Counted from the stretch's first letter, positions 54,617 through 64,000 are shown. The stretch is 64,000 bases of DNA from Aquamicrobium defluvii (GCF_004363725.1 NZ_SNZF01000003.1:124001-188000), one strand, 5' to 3'. A program made the numbers and translations. Notes: generated by a model not told the origin, from the letters alone.

Positions 54617-55795
54617 ATGGATGAGCAGAGCCGGAAGGAGATTGCGGTACGCGGACGCCGGGCCGTCGCCGCCATGTTCTTCGTCAATGGTTTCATCACC
54701 GGAAGCTGGGCACCGCAGATTCCGGTCCTGCTGGTGCGGCTGGAGATCAGCAAGTTCACGCTCGGCCTTCTCATCCTGCTGTTTGGCGCAGGCGCGGTGG
54801 TAGCCATGTCGTGGTGCGGGCATCTGATCGCACGGCACGGATCGCGCATCGTCCTGACACGGTTCGCCATCGCCGCCAGCTTCGGCCTGCTTCTGGTGGC
54901 TCTGGCCCCCGACGTGCTCCTGGCGGCTCCGGCCATGATCGTGTTCGGCGGCCTGATCGGCGCCATGGACGTGGCCATGAACACCAATGCCGTGGTTGCG
55001 GAACGCCGGCTGGGGCGCGCCATCATGTCGTCATCGCACGGTTTCTGGAGTCTCGGCGGCTTCGTCGGCGGCGGTCTGGGCGGTCTGGGCATCCAGACGC
55101 TCGGGCACCTGGCCCATGCGGCGATCATCACCGCCATCGCCTTTGCCGGCGTCATGCTGGCCGCACGCCATCTGGTTGCGGAGGACCGGCCCGCCGCCAC
55201 AGGACGCATCCGCTTCGCGCTGCCGCACAATCCCTTCATCTATCTGATCGGCATCATGGCGCTGTTTTCGATGACGCCGGAAGGCGCGGTACTCGACTGG
55301 GCCGCGCTCTACCTGCAACAGGAGCTCGGCGCCGATCTCGCCACGGCGAGCCTTGCCTTCGCCGCCTTTTCCGGTGTCATGGCCTGCATGCGCTTTGCCG
55401 GAGATGCCGTACGCAATCGCTTCGGGGCGGTCACGACGCTTCGCGCCTGCGCGCTCCTTGCCGCCGCCGGAATGCTCGGGGCCGGGCTGGCCTTCTCGCC
55501 ATGGATGGCGATCGTCTGCTTTGCCTTTTGCGGCATCGGCATCGCCAATATGGTGCCGATCGCGTTTTCGGCCGCCGGCAATCAGCACGGCATACCCTCG
55601 GGCATCGGCATGAGCGTGGTCACGACCATGGGCTATTGCGGCATTCTGGTCGCGCCATCGGCCATCGGCTTCGTCGCCGAGCATATCGGCTTCGGGCCGG
55701 TTTTCATCAGCCTGTCGGGCCTGCTCTTCGTCGTCTTCCTGATGGCGGGGCTCGCGCACCGCGCGGATTTCAGCGTCGGCCAGCCGGCCGAATAG
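54617..55795 (+). CDS. MFS transporter
   Basis: A 392-residue major-facilitator protein with twelve predicted helices. FFVNGFITGSWAPQIPVL opens a group of small-molecule efflux MFS proteins (YbjJ-like), with GHLIARHGSRIVL between helices 2 and 3. Single gene. Substrate not inferable. Confidence 0.88.
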   Translation: MDEQSRKEIAVRGRRAVAAMFFVNGFITGSWAPQIPVLLVRLEISKFTLGLLILLFGAGAVVAMSWCGHLIARHGSRIVLTRFAIAASFGLLLVALAPDVLLAAPAMIVFGGLIGAMDVAMNTNAVVAERRLGRAIMSSSHGFWSLGGFVGGGLGGLGIQTLGHLAHAAIITAIAFAGVMLAARHLVAEDRPAATGRIRFALPHNPFIYLIGIMALFSMTPEGAVLDWAALYLQQELGADLATASLAFAAFSGVMACMRFAGDAVRNRFGAVTTLRACALLAAAGMLGAGLAFSPWMAIVCFAFCGIGIANMVPIAFSAAGNQHGIPSGIGMSVVTTMGYCGILVAPSAIGFVAEHIGFGPVFISLSGLLFVVFLMAGLAHRADFSVGQPAE

Positions 55796-55881
55796 GGCGT
55801 CGCGGGGGAAACCGCCCCGGCCCTCGGTGCCATAACGGGAAGCACCTGCCAGACAGGTCGGGCAGGCTGGCATCCAGGACG

Positions 55882-56040
55882 TCAGATCCGTCCCATCAGC
55901 ACCAGGATCAGCAGCACCACCAGCAGAACGCCGACAATGCCGGAGGGGCCGTATCCCCAGTTGCGCGAATAGGGCCAGCTCGGTATGGCGCCGATAAGGA
56001 TCAGCACCAGAACGATGATGAGGAGCGTCGTAAGAGGCAT
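55882..56040 (-). CDS. DUF3309 small membrane protein
   Basis: A 52-residue protein, MPLTTLLIIVLVLILIGAIPSWPYSRNWGYGPSG..., with two hydrophobic helices around the conserved P-SWPYS-NWGYGPSG turn that defines DUF3309. GGGAGAG lies before the ATG at 56040. The composition and the intact motif make it a real gene despite its size. Role unknown; the family is widespread in alphaproteobacteria. Confidence 0.87.
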   Translation of the reverse strand: MPLTTLLIIVLVLILIGAIPSWPYSRNWGYGPSGIVGVLLVVLLILVLMGRI

Positions 56041-56130
56041 GGCTGAATCTCTCCCGCCTTGTGAATGTCTCAGTTCACAATGCGCAAGCCGGTCCCGCGT
56101 TCCCTTCCCGCATCAATCGGGTGGCCATGA

Positions 56131-56155
56131 AAAAACCCGGGCGAGACGCCCGGGG
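56131..56155 (-). terminator. rho-independent terminator of fba
   Basis: CCCGGGCG (56137-56144) pairs with CGCCCGGG (56148-56155) around AGA. On the minus strand it is followed by TTTTTT, 27 bases after the fba stop. Confidence 0.9.
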
Positions 56156-56181
56156 TTCGAATGCGGGGACGCAGCGGCCGT

Positions 56182-57207
56182 TCAGACGGCCTTTTCCAGC
56201 TCGGCTTCCCACTTGCCGAGCGCGGCCAGCGAGTTCATGCGGGCGCGGTGCGTGAAGGCGGCCTGCGCGGCGGCAACGTTCTCCACCTTGCCCGCCCATG
56301 CCTTCTGCGGCGCGGCCTGCAGGGCGCGGCCATAGGAGAAGGTCAGCTTCCACGGATGCGGGCCGATGGCGTTGATGGCGTTGAGGTTCGCCGTCGCCTC
56401 TTCGTCCGACTGGCCGCCGGACAGGAAGGCAATACCCGGAACGGCGGACGGCACCGTTTCGCGGAACAGCCTGATGGTCTTCTCCGCCACTTCCTCGGGC
56501 GCGTTCTTCGTGCCCGACTTCTTGCCGGCGATGACCATGTTCGGCTTGAGGATCGTGCCTTCCAGAACCACGTCGGCAGCGTTCAGCTCGGCATAGAGCT
56601 GGAGCAGCGTGACCTTGGTGACCTCATAGCAGGTGTCGATGTCGTGGGCGCCGTCCATCAGCACTTCCGGCTCGACGATCGGCACGATGCCGGCTTCCTG
56701 GCAGAGCGCCGCATAGCGGGCAAGCGCATGGCAGTTGGCGTCGATGGCGTAGCCGGAGGGAACGCCCTCTTCGTCGTTGATGTCGATCACGGCGCGCCAC
56801 TTGGCGAAACGGGCACCGAGCTTGTGATACTCGGCCAGACGCTCGCGCAACCCGTCGAGGCCCTCGGTGATGGTGTCGCCGGGGAAGCCGGCCAGCGGCT
56901 TGGCGCCGGCATCGACCTTGATGCCGGGAATGGCGCCGGCAGCCCTGATGATGTCGACCAGCGGCGTGCCGTCGGCGGCCTTCTGGCGGATGGTCTCGTC
57001 GTAGAGGATGACGCCGGAGATGTACTTCGTCATCGCCTCCTGCGTACGGAACATCAGCTCGCGATAGTCGCGGCGGTTGTTCTCCGTGGATTCGACGCCG
57101 ATGACGTCGAAGCGCTTCTTGATCGTTCCGGAACTTTCGTCCGCCGCAAGAATGCCCTTGCCGTCGGCCACCATGGCCGCCGCGATATCCTCAAGACGTT
57201 CGCTCAT
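56182..57207 (-). CDS. fba: fructose-bisphosphate aldolase, class I
   Basis: A 341-residue Schiff-base aldolase. Lys221 in LEGTILKPNMV forms the imine; AADESSGTI, KWRAV (Lys136) and VEPEVL (Glu180) complete the active site. It interconverts fructose-1,6-bisphosphate and triose phosphates. The family start is 57207; the frame extends 28 codons upstream. Transcribed separately from pgk: its own terminator lies behind it and an AATCGATT motif lies in front. Confidence 0.96.
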   Translation of the reverse strand: MSERLEDIAAAMVADGKGILAADESSGTIKKRFDVIGVESTENNRRDYRELMFRTQEAMTKYISGVILYDETIRQKAADGTPLVDIIRAAGAIPGIKVDAGAKPLAGFPGDTITEGLDGLRERLAEYHKLGARFAKWRAVIDINDEEGVPSGYAIDANCHALARYAALCQEAGIVPIVEPEVLMDGAHDIDTCYEVTKVTLLQLYAELNAADVVLEGTILKPNMVIAGKKSGTKNAPEEVAEKTIRLFRETVPSAVPGIAFLSGGQSDEEATANLNAINAIGPHPWKLTFSYGRALQAAPQKAWAGKVENVAAAQAAFTHRARMNSLAALGKWEAELEKAV

Positions 57208-57296
57208 AGAGTCACTCCTAAATAAAGCACCGGCTGGATGAGATGCCCGCCGCATAGCAGAACCCGCCCGGCAAAGGAATGCCGGACCCACGTCCT

Positions 57297-57304
57297 AATC
57301 GATT
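57297..57304. promoter_or_regulatory. AATCGATT motif upstream of fba
   Basis: AATCGATT 90 bases upstream of the fba start, with the flank TTTCAATCGATTAG on the minus strand. Same core as upstream of pyk and gap. Confidence 0.55.
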
Positions 57305-57346
57305 GAAAGTTCACAGTTTCCGCCTTTCGGGCGAAAGCTGCGGGAA

Positions 57347-58546
57347 TCAGCGCTTCAGGACCTCGACGCCCGGCAGCGGCTTGCCCTCCATCCACTCCAG
57401 GAAGGCGCCGCCTGCGGTCGAGACATAGGTGAAGTCGTCGGCCGCGCCCGCATGGTTGAGGGCGGCCACCGTGTCGCCGCCGCCGGCCACCGACACCAGC
57501 TTGCCTTCGCGCGTGCGACCGGCGGCATGGCGTGCGGCCTCGACCGTTGCGCGGTCGAAGGGCTCGATCTCGAAGGCGCCCAGCGGACCGTTCCAGACAA
57601 GAGTCGCTGCCCGGTCGATCCACTGGTTGACCACCTCGACGCTCTTCGGCCCGGCATCAAGGATCATGGCATCGGCTGGCACGGCATCGATGGCCACCGT
57701 CTCATTCGGGGCATTCGCCCTGAACTCGCGCGCTACCACGCCATCGACGGGCAGGATGACCGCGCAGCCGGCCTCGGCGGCCTCGATCATGATCTGCTTC
57801 GCCGTCCGGGCAAGGTCATGCTCGGCCAGCGACTTGCCGACCTCCGTGCCGCGCGCGGCAAGGAAGGTGTTGGCCATGCCGCCGCCGATCACCAGCGCAT
57901 CGACCTTCTTCACGAGATTCATGAGCAGGTCGATCTTGGTCGAGACCTTGGCTCCGCCCACGATGGCGACCACCGGCTTGACCGGGCTGCCCAGCCCCTT
58001 TTCAAGCGCTTCCAGCTCGGCCTGCATGGTGCGTCCGGCATAGGCCGGCATCACATGCGCCAGCCCCTCGGTCGAGGCATGCGCCCGGTGCGCGGCGGAA
58101 AACGCATCGTTGACATAGATGTCGCCGTTTTCGGCCAGCGCCCTGACGAAATCGGGGTCGTTCTTTTCCTCGCCCTTGTGGAACCGGGTGTTTTCCAGAA
58201 GCAGCACGTCGCCATCCTTCATGGCGGCAATTGCGCTGGCTGCCTTTCCGCCGATGCAGTCGCCGGCGAAACCGACGGCGCGGCCAAGCGCTTCCGCAGT
58301 GGCCTTCGCCACAGGCTCCAGCGAGAACTCCGGATTGGCTTCGCCTTTCGGACGGCCGAAATGGGCGAGCAGGATGACCTTCGCGCCCTTGTCCGAAAGC
58401 TCGGCGATGGTCGGCCCGACACGCTCGATGCGCGTGGTGTCGGTGACCTTTCCGTCAGCCATCGGCACATTGAGGTCCACACGCACCAGCACCCGCTTGC
58501 CACGGATATCGCCAATGTCATCCAGCGTCTTGAAGTCAGCTGTCAT
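57347..58546 (-). CDS. pgk: phosphoglycerate kinase
   Basis: A 399-residue glycolytic/gluconeogenic kinase. [36 protein letters not shown] and [11 protein letters not shown] are the conserved substrate and nucleotide sites. The start at 58546 fits the family ([12 protein letters not shown]). Downstream of gap on the same strand but separated from it by a strong terminator. Confidence 0.97.
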   Translation of the reverse strand: MTADFKTLDDIGDIRGKRVLVRVDLNVPMADGKVTDTTRIERVGPTIAELSDKGAKVILLAHFGRPKGEANPEFSLEPVAKATAEALGRAVGFAGDCIGGKAASAIAAMKDGDVLLLENTRFHKGEEKNDPDFVRALAENGDIYVNDAFSAAHRAHASTEGLAHVMPAYAGRTMQAELEALEKGLGSPVKPVVAIVGGAKVSTKIDLLMNLVKKVDALVIGGGMANTFLAARGTEVGKSLAEHDLARTAKQIMIEAAEAGCAVILPVDGVVAREFRANAPNETVAIDAVPADAMILDAGPKSVEVVNQWIDRAATLVWNGPLGAFEIEPFDRATVEAARHAAGRTREGKLVSVAGGGDTVAALNHAGAADDFTYVSTAGGAFLEWMEGKPLPGVEVLKR

Positions 58547-58621
58547 GTTGAAAACACCCTTTTGAGAACGCTGCGGAAACCTCGGAACCGGCGCCGCATT
58601 GCAAGGCTTATGACACAAAGC

Positions 58622-58647
58622 AAAACGCCCGGCAAAGCCGGGCGTTT
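58622..58647 (-). terminator. rho-independent terminator of gap
   Basis: ACGCCCGGC (58625-58633) pairs with GCCGGGCGT (58637-58645) around AAA, with T-rich bases after it on the minus strand. It lies 17 bases after the gap stop, between gap and pgk. Confidence 0.88.
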
Positions 58648-58664
58648 CCTTGTGTTAATGCAGA

Positions 58665-59675
58665 TCAGGCGATGGTCTTGCCAAGCGCCACAGCCGTGTC
58701 GGCCATGCGGTTGGAGAAGCCCCATTCGTTATCGTACCACGACATGACACGCACGAGGTTGCCCTCGATCACCTTGGTCTGGTCGAGCGCGAAGGTCGAG
58801 GATGCCGGATTGTGGTTGAGGTCGATGGAGACCAGCGGCTCATTGGTGTAGGCGAGGATGCCCTTGAGCGGGCCGTCGGCGGCAGCGACCAGCGCGGCGT
58901 TGACTTCCTCGACGGTGACGTTGCGCTTCGGCACGAACTTGAAGTCGATGACCGAGACGTTCGGCGTCGGCACGCGGATCGACACGCCGTCGAGCTTGCC
59001 CTTCAGCTCGGGAAGAACGAGGCCGACGGCCTTGGCGGCACCCGTCGAGGTCGGGATCATCGAAACGGCAGCGGCGCGGGCGCGGTAGAGGTCCTTGTGC
59101 ATGGTGTCGAGCGTCGGCTGGTCGCCCGTATAGGCGTGCACCGTGGTCATGAAGCCCTTCTCGATGCCGAAAGCATCGTTGAGCACCTTGGCGACCGGAG
59201 CCAGGCAGTTGGTCGTGCACGAAGCATTGGAGATGACGACATGGTCCTTCGTCAGCTTGTCGTGGTTGACGCCGTAGACGACGGTCAGGTCGGCGCCATC
59301 GGCCGGAGCCGAGACGATGACGCGCTTGGCGCCGCCGGCAAGGTGGGCCGAGGCCTTTTCCTTGGAGGTGAAGATGCCGGTGCACTCCAGCACGATGTCG
59401 ACGCCGAGCTCGCCCCACGGCAGCTTCGAGGGATCGCGCTCTGCGAACACCTTGAAGGAGTCGGAGCCGACCGAGATGGTGTCGCCATCGACCTTCACTT
59501 CGCTCGGGAAGCGGCCATGCACGGAATCGTAGCGCAGCAGATGCGCGTTGGTCTCGACCGGGCCGAGGTCGTTGATGGCGACGACATCGATGTCCTTGCG
59601 GCCGCTTTCATAGATCGCGCGCACGATGTTGCGGCCGATGCGGCCAAATCCGTTGATGGCAACCTTCAAAGTCAT
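58665..59675 (-). CDS. gap: glyceraldehyde-3-phosphate dehydrogenase
   Basis: A 336-residue NAD-dependent enzyme. INGFGRIGR is the nucleotide motif and Cys153 in [12 protein letters not shown] the catalytic thiol. [20 protein letters not shown] holds the cofactor-specificity Asp. The start at 59675 follows the family; the frame is open 36 codons further up. Followed by a terminator; AATCGATT lies 81 bases upstream. Confidence 0.97.
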   Translation of the reverse strand: MTLKVAINGFGRIGRNIVRAIYESGRKDIDVVAINDLGPVETNAHLLRYDSVHGRFPSEVKVDGDTISVGSDSFKVFAERDPSKLPWGELGVDIVLECTGIFTSKEKASAHLAGGAKRVIVSAPADGADLTVVYGVNHDKLTKDHVVISNASCTTNCLAPVAKVLNDAFGIEKGFMTTVHAYTGDQPTLDTMHKDLYRARAAAVSMIPTSTGAAKAVGLVLPELKGKLDGVSIRVPTPNVSVIDFKFVPKRNVTVEEVNAALVAAADGPLKGILAYTNEPLVSIDLNHNPASSTFALDQTKVIEGNLVRVMSWYDNEWGFSNRMADTAVALGKTIA

Positions 59676-59755
59676 GTCCGTCTCCTGAAGCGGGAAAATC
59701 CCTGCCGTTCTTAAGGGAGGCGGGCTCCGGAATCCATGGCCCGCCATCTGCTTCA

Positions 59756-59763
59756 AATCGATT
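59756..59763. promoter_or_regulatory. AATCGATT motif upstream of gap
   Basis: AATCGATT with flanks TTCA and AGCC (TTCAAATCGATTAG on the plus strand), 81 bases before the gap start and 53 bases after the tkt stop. Third copy near a glycolytic gene. Confidence 0.55.
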
Positions 59764-59816
59764 AGCCGGCCCCTGGTCCACAACTTCCCGGGGCCTGCCT
59801 GTCGATCATGCGACAG

Positions 59817-61808
59817 TCAGCCGTGCAACCGGCCTTCCGCCGCCTTTGCCACCGCCTCGGCGGTGATGCCGAAATGGGCGTAGAGCTGCTCGATGGTGCC
59901 GCTGGCGCCGAAGCCGGTCATGCCGACGAAGATGCCGTCGGTGCCGATGACCGCATCCCAGCCCTGGCGAATGCCGGCCTCGACCGCGACCTTCACCTTC
60001 GCCGTGCCGATTGTCGCGGCGCGATAGGCTTCGTCCTGCTGCCAGAAGATGTCGAGGCAGGGCGCCGAGACGACGCGGGTCGGATGGCCGTGCCCCTGCA
60101 GCAGATCGCGCGCCTTGAGCGCGATCTCGACCTCGGAGCCGGTGGCGAAGATGGTCACCGCGGCCTCGCCACCCTCGGCGGCGGCCAGCTCGTAGGCGCC
60201 CTTGCGGCACAGGTTCTCTTCCACATAGGCAGTGCGCACCGCCGGCAGGTTCTGGCGGGTGAGCGCCAGCGTCGACGGGGTCTTTGCCGATTCCAGCGCA
60301 ATCTGCCAGCATTCGGCCGCCTCGGTCGCATCGGCCGGACGGAAGACGTTGTGGTTGGGGATGGCGCGCAGCGCCGCCAGATGCTCGACCGGCTGGTGGG
60401 TCGGGCCGTCTTCGCCAAGACCGATGGAATCATGGGTCATGACGAAGATGGAACGGATGCCCATCAGCGAGGCCAGACGCATGGCCGGCCGCGCATAGTC
60501 GGAGAAGCACATGAAGGTGCCGCCATAGGGGATGAGGCCGCCATGCAGCGTCAGGCCGTTCATGGCCGCCGCCATGCCCAGTTCGCGGATGCCGTAGTGG
60601 ATGTAGCGCTCGCCGTAATTATCAGGCGTGATCGCACTGGTCTGGCTGGTCTTGGTGTTGTTGGAGCCGGTCAGGTCGGCCGAGCCGCCGATGGTCTCCG
60701 GCACCACGGCATTGATGACTTCCAGCGCCATTTCCGACGACTTGCGCGTGGCGACCTTCGGCTTGTCTTCTGCCAGCTTCTGCTTGTAGGCGCCAAGGGC
60801 AGCGTCGAGGCCAGCCGGCAGCTTGCCGGACACCCGGCGCTCGAACTCGGCGCGCTGGCCGGCATCGATCCTGCCGAGGCGTTCTTCCCACGCATTGCGC
60901 GCCTGTGCGCCCCGCGCACCGGCGGCGCGCCAGGCATCCAGCACATCGGCGGGAACCTCGAACGGCTCGTAGGACCAGCCGAGCGCCTTGCGCGCGCCGG
61001 CGATTTCCTCCGCGCCGAGCGGCGAGCCATGCACCTTGTTGGTGCCGGCCTTGGTCGGCGCACCGAAGCCGATGGTGGTCCTGGCGGCGATCAGCGTCGG
61101 CCGGTCGGACTTGTGGGCGGCTTCGATGGCGGCGGCGATGGCCTGCGGGTCATGGCCGTCGATCTTCAGCGTGTTCCAGCCCGAAGCGGCGAAGCGGGCC
61201 GCCTGATCGGTGTTGTCGGACATCGTCACCGGGCCGTCGATGGAGATGTTGTTGTCATCCCAGAAGACGATCAGCTTGTTGAGCTTGAGATGGCCCGCCA
61301 GCGAGATCGCCTCCTGGCTGATGCCTTCCATCAGGCAGCCGTCGCCGGCCAGCACATAGGTGTAGTGATCGACCAGACCGTCGCCGAAGGCGGCGTTCAT
61401 GATGCGCTCGCCGAGCGCGAAGCCGACCGAATTGGCGATGCCCTGGCCGAGCGGCCCGGTGGTCGTCTCGATGCCGGCGGCGTGGCCGTATTCGGGATGG
61501 CCGGCAGTCCGCGAGCCAAGCTGGCGGAAGTTCCTGATCTCGTCGAGGGTCATGTCCTCGTAGCCGGTCAGGTAGAGCAGCGAGTAAAGGAGCATCGAGC
61601 CATGCCCCGCCGACAGGATGAAGCGGTCGCGGTCGGCCCAGTGCGGGTTCTTTGCATCGAATTTCAGGAAGCGGGTGAACAGCACCGTGGCAATGTCGGC
61701 GCAGCCCATCGGCAGGCCCGGATGGCCGGAATTGGCCTTCTCGACCGCATCCATGGAAAGAAAGCGGATCGCATTCGCCATCCGGTCGTGTTGTTCGCGC
61801 GAGGGCAT
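59817..61808 (-). CDS. tkt: transketolase
   Basis: A 663-residue thiamine-diphosphate enzyme of the pentose phosphate pathway. [16 protein letters not shown] and [13 protein letters not shown]...DNNIS form the thiamine site, and [18 protein letters not shown] is the second-domain signature. The family start ([22 protein letters not shown]) is 61808. Followed on the same strand by gap after 141 bases. Confidence 0.97.
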   Translation of the reverse strand: MPSREQHDRMANAIRFLSMDAVEKANSGHPGLPMGCADIATVLFTRFLKFDAKNPHWADRDRFILSAGHGSMLLYSLLYLTGYEDMTLDEIRNFRQLGSRTAGHPEYGHAAGIETTTGPLGQGIANSVGFALGERIMNAAFGDGLVDHYTYVLAGDGCLMEGISQEAISLAGHLKLNKLIVFWDDNNISIDGPVTMSDNTDQAARFAASGWNTLKIDGHDPQAIAAAIEAAHKSDRPTLIAARTTIGFGAPTKAGTNKVHGSPLGAEEIAGARKALGWSYEPFEVPADVLDAWRAAGARGAQARNAWEERLGRIDAGQRAEFERRVSGKLPAGLDAALGAYKQKLAEDKPKVATRKSSEMALEVINAVVPETIGGSADLTGSNNTKTSQTSAITPDNYGERYIHYGIRELGMAAAMNGLTLHGGLIPYGGTFMCFSDYARPAMRLASLMGIRSIFVMTHDSIGLGEDGPTHQPVEHLAALRAIPNHNVFRPADATEAAECWQIALESAKTPSTLALTRQNLPAVRTAYVEENLCRKGAYELAAAEGGEAAVTIFATGSEVEIALKARDLLQGHGHPTRVVSAPCLDIFWQQDEAYRAATIGTAKVKVAVEAGIRQGWDAVIGTDGIFVGMTGFGASGTIEQLYAHFGITAEAVAKAAEGRLHG

Positions 61809-61961
61809 GGTTCCTCCAGCAGGATCTGGGCAGGGGAAAGAGGTGGGGCGACACATAGCAGGCGACGCCTTGAAGTCAACAAATCGGTGCGTTTTCATGG
61901 CTTTTCGGCCGATTCGACGCATCCGGTAACGTCGTTAGCGGGGGACAGCCCCAGAGCTTTG

Positions 61962-61990
61962 TTGACGCATGGTTCACACGGAGCCTAATG
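61962..61990 (+). promoter_or_regulatory. candidate promoter of DUF4164-zapA
   Basis: TTGACG (61962-61967), 17 bases, CTAATG (61985-61990). The predicted start is followed by two copies of AACGCGT (62001-62007 and 62012-62018, 11-base spacing), a possible regulator site. Confidence 0.45.
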
Positions 61991-62053
61991 TTTCTTCGAT
62001 AACGCGTTCTGAACGCGTACGATTCGGTGATGCGCATAAATGGGATATGAGCC

Positions 62054-62326
62054 ATGACCGGGGACACCACGCTCAAGGAGGTCATCGCCCGGCTGGGCAA
62101 GGCCATGGAACGCCTCGAGGACGCGGTCGCTGCCCGGCTCGAACATGAACGCGACTATGCCGAGGCCGAGGCCGAGGTACAGCGCATGAATGCGGACCGC
62201 TCGCGGCTGGCGCAGGAACTCGACAATTCGGAAGCCCGCGCCGAGCGGCTGGAAGAAGCCAACAAGGAAGTGTCGCGTCGTCTGGTAACCGCCATGGAAA
62301 CGATCCGCGCGGTGCTGGACAGGTAG
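62054..62326 (+). CDS. DUF4164 coiled-coil protein
   Basis: A 90-residue, almost wholly helical protein (heptads through residues 15-80, rich in Glu, Arg, Ala). DUF4164 proteins precede zapA in Rhizobiales and are probably its co-factors in cell division; no activity is known. zapA starts 16 bases after its stop. Confidence 0.87.
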   Translation: MTGDTTLKEVIARLGKAMERLEDAVAARLEHERDYAEAEAEVQRMNADRSRLAQELDNSEARAERLEEANKEVSRRLVTAMETIRAVLDR

Positions 62327-62342
62327 GCTCGGGAGTGTCGCA

Positions 62343-62708
62343 ATGGCGCAGGTGACGGTTTCGATCGACGGCAAGCAGTACCGTATGGCCTGCGACGAAG
62401 GTCAGGAGGAGCACCTCATCGGCCTCGCGGAGATGTTCGACCGCTATGTGCTCCACCTCAAGGAATCCTTCGGCGAGATCGGCGACCAGCGGCTGACGGT
62501 GATGGCCGGCATCATGGTCATGGACGAGTTGTCCGAGTTGCAAAAGCGCATCAAGGGCATGGAGAGCGAGATCGACACCCTGCGCAAGACCCGCGACGAC
62601 GCCCTCGCCAAGGCCAACAAGAACGATGCGGCGCTCACCGGCGCGCTGGGCAGCCTTGCCGACCGGATGGAAACGCTTGCCGCCACACTCTCTGCCCGCA
62701 AGGAATAG
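62343..62708 (+). CDS. zapA: cell division protein ZapA
   Basis: A 121-residue ZapA: the N-terminal VTVSIDGKQYRMACDEGQEEHL is the globular head, followed by a long helix forming the tetrameric coiled coil. ZapA bundles FtsZ filaments. In related genomes zapA is usually followed by 6S RNA and the 5-formyl-THF cyclo-ligase; here peroxiredoxin follows instead. Confidence 0.93.
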   Translation: MAQVTVSIDGKQYRMACDEGQEEHLIGLAEMFDRYVLHLKESFGEIGDQRLTVMAGIMVMDELSELQKRIKGMESEIDTLRKTRDDALAKANKNDAALTGALGSLADRMETLAATLSARKE

Positions 62709-62879
62709 GCATCCATTCCGCAAAACCCGGATGGCAGAATCCGGAAGCTGCAAATATTCACTTTTGTAGAATTTTTTTCCAGATTCACGGTATAAACCAA
62801 GTCTGTTTTCTTCCTGATGCGCCTCTGCGTGAGCTAGACTGCAACCCAGCCATTTCCAGACAACAGGCAGGGACAGACC

Positions 62880-63539
62880 ATGAGCCTTCGCATCAACGAC
62901 ACGGCCCCCGACTTCACGGCTGAAACCACGCAGGGAACCATCCACTTCCACGACTGGATCGGGGACGGCTATGCAGTGCTGTTCTCCCATCCGAAGGATT
63001 TCACGCCGGTCTGCACCACCGAGCTCGGCACGATGGCCGGGCTTGAGCATGAATTCAAAAAGCGCAACGCCAAAATCATCGGCATCTCGGTCGATCCGGT
63101 CGAAAGCCATGAGCGCTGGAAGGACGACATCCGCACCGTCACGGGCCATGCTGTCGATTATCCGCTGATCGGCGACACCGATCTGAAAGTCGCCAAGCTT
63201 TACGACATGCTGCCCGCCGAAGCCGGCGACAGCTGCGAGGGCCGCACGCCCGCCGACAATGCCACGGTGCGCTCGGTGTTCGTCATCGGGCCCGACAAGA
63301 AGATCAAGCTGATCCTCACCTATCCGATGTCGACGGGACGCAACTTCCAGGAAATCCTGCGCGCCATCGATTCCATCCAGCTCACCGCCAGGCATCAGGT
63401 GGCGACGCCGGCCGACTGGAAACAGGGCGACGACGTCATCATCACCGCAGCCGTCTCCAACGAAGACGCCGTCAAGCGCTTCGGCTCCTACGAGACCATC
63501 CTGCCCTACATCCGCAAGACGAAGCAGCCGGCGGCCTGA
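62880..63539 (+). CDS. 1-Cys peroxiredoxin (Prx6 type)
   Basis: A 219-residue peroxiredoxin. HPKDFTPVCTTELG holds the peroxidatic Cys45. The Prx6-type length, the C-terminal domain (DWKQGDDVIITAAVSNEDAVKRFG) and the lack of a conserved resolving Cys fit the 1-Cys class. It reduces peroxides in the cytoplasm. A TATAAA box (62791-62796) lies about 85 bases upstream. Confidence 0.93.
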   Translation: MSLRINDTAPDFTAETTQGTIHFHDWIGDGYAVLFSHPKDFTPVCTTELGTMAGLEHEFKKRNAKIIGISVDPVESHERWKDDIRTVTGHAVDYPLIGDTDLKVAKLYDMLPAEAGDSCEGRTPADNATVRSVFVIGPDKKIKLILTYPMSTGRNFQEILRAIDSIQLTARHQVATPADWKQGDDVIITAAVSNEDAVKRFGSYETILPYIRKTKQPAA

Positions 63540-63798
63540 CAAAAATCAGGCAACTCCCCAGACACCGCGAAACCATGCGGCTTTCCGCGCCGGGCCCTGC
63601 TTGTCCGCAACGGGTTCACCGTTCTCAGGCATGTGGAGAACGACCCGGCCTGCGGCGGCGCGACCGTCTTGCTGACCAGGCGCGAAGAGTGACGGCGGCT
63701 TGGTCGATCGCCGGCCGCACCGCCTTGTGATGGGCCGGGGTTCATGACAGGTTCGGCGCCAACGCATCCGCTGCGGATGCACCCGCAGAGGCAACAGC

Positions 63799-64000
63799 AT
63801 GACCCCATCCGGTTACCGGGTTCTGGCCCGAACCCCTTCCGTCGAAGATTATATGCGCCTGCGCGCTGCCGGCGGGCTGAGCGCTTTTTCCCACGAAGCT
63901 GCCAGCGCGGGACTAAGAGGCACCCGTTTTGCCGTGCTGGTGACGAAGGATGACGCGGTCGTCGGCATGGGACGGCTGGTCGGCGACGGCGGCTGCTTCT
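63799..64000 (+). CDS. GNAT-family N-acetyltransferase (partial, 5' end)
   Basis: The first 67 codons of a gene cut by the window end. SVEDYMRLRAAGGLS and GTRFAVLVTKDDAVVGMGRLVGDGG are typical of the first half of a small GNAT acetyltransferase (strand beta-2 and beta-4 region). The acetyl-CoA loop lies outside the window. Acceptor unknown. Confidence 0.8.
   Translation, partial: MTPSGYRVLARTPSVEDYMRLRAAGGLSAFSHEAASAGLRGTRFAVLVTKDDAVVGMGRLVGDGGCF

Noticed and set aside
62709-62879. 6S RNA after zapA, its usual place in relatives
   Set aside because: The sequence is A/T-rich with a T-run and has none of the 6S blocks; these are found upstream of 5-FCL instead.
63540-63798. A possible gene or gene remnant between peroxiredoxin and the GNAT gene
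   Set aside because: Short frames exist on both strands, but none has a plausible start, codon pattern or family likeness.

Overview
The window reads as ordinary chromosomal core of a GC-rich alphaproteobacterium of the order Hyphomicrobiales (Rhizobiales), most like the Phyllobacteriaceae/Mesorhizobium side. Reasons: strong G/C preference at third codon positions; a SAM-II riboswitch in front of metA; 6S RNA beside the 5-formyltetrahydrofolate cyclo-ligase gene; the order argH-lptM-lysA-TIGR02302; DUF1036 overlapping pyk; DUF4164-zapA; an ugpBAEC operon; and short palindromic repeats starting TAGAGCAT that resemble rhizobial intergenic mosaic (RIME-type) elements. No rRNA, tRNA, IS element, prophage or CRISPR was seen.

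Layout. 0-4 kb: membrane acyltransferase, a MotA/ExbB-like plus OmpA-like pair, and a small exported protein behind a structured leader. 4.1-8.2 kb: a peptidase-rich cluster with an orphan ClpP (apparently frameshifted at its 3' end), an SRPBCC protein and an ArsR regulator on one strand, and M32 and M20 peptidases leaving divergently. 8.2-14.3 kb: ABC exporter, L31, SelW-like protein, YebC, an MBL-fold protein, a second ArsR/SRPBCC pair around a perfect palindrome, and TerC. 14.4-18.2 kb: YmdB, 5-FCL, 6S RNA, a MoxR ATPase, a YhhQ transporter and L28. 18.4-26.8 kb: DUF3108, EamA transporter, GloB, methyltransferase, metA, hisC-tyrC, DUF2125, ChaC. 26.9-39.7 kb: aldo/keto reductase, PlsC, YdcF, ftsEX with a CtrA-type site, hpt, a single-domain response regulator, TIGR02302-lysA-lptM-argH and TlpA.

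39.8-44.3 kb: ugpBAEC for glycerol-3-phosphate uptake behind a Pho-box-like repeat. 44.3-49.8 kb: lytic transglycosylase, CPBP protease, ffh-aroQ-rpsP, a glycine-zipper lipoprotein and L36. 49.9-54.4 kb: TPR protein, pyk-DUF1036, N-formylglutamate amidohydrolase, DUF1244 and VOC proteins. 54.6-64 kb: MFS transporter, a 52-codon DUF3309 gene, the central carbon genes fba, pgk, gap and tkt, DUF4164-zapA, 1-Cys peroxiredoxin and the start of a GNAT gene.

The clearest signals beyond gene calling are: an apparent extra G in a G-run that truncates ClpP; a repeat family whose ends supply stop codons to five genes and an in-frame N-terminal extension to UgpE; the same 8-bp palindrome AATCGATT upstream of pyk, fba and gap; a full SAM-II leader with promoter and terminator on a metA whose residue 111 is Glu, which predicts acetyl-CoA use; 6S RNA separated from zapA; and two ArsR/SRPBCC modules, each with an inverted-repeat operator candidate. 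No wholly new multi-gene system is evident. The ArsR-SRPBCC-ClpP operon facing two peptidase genes is the nearest candidate.
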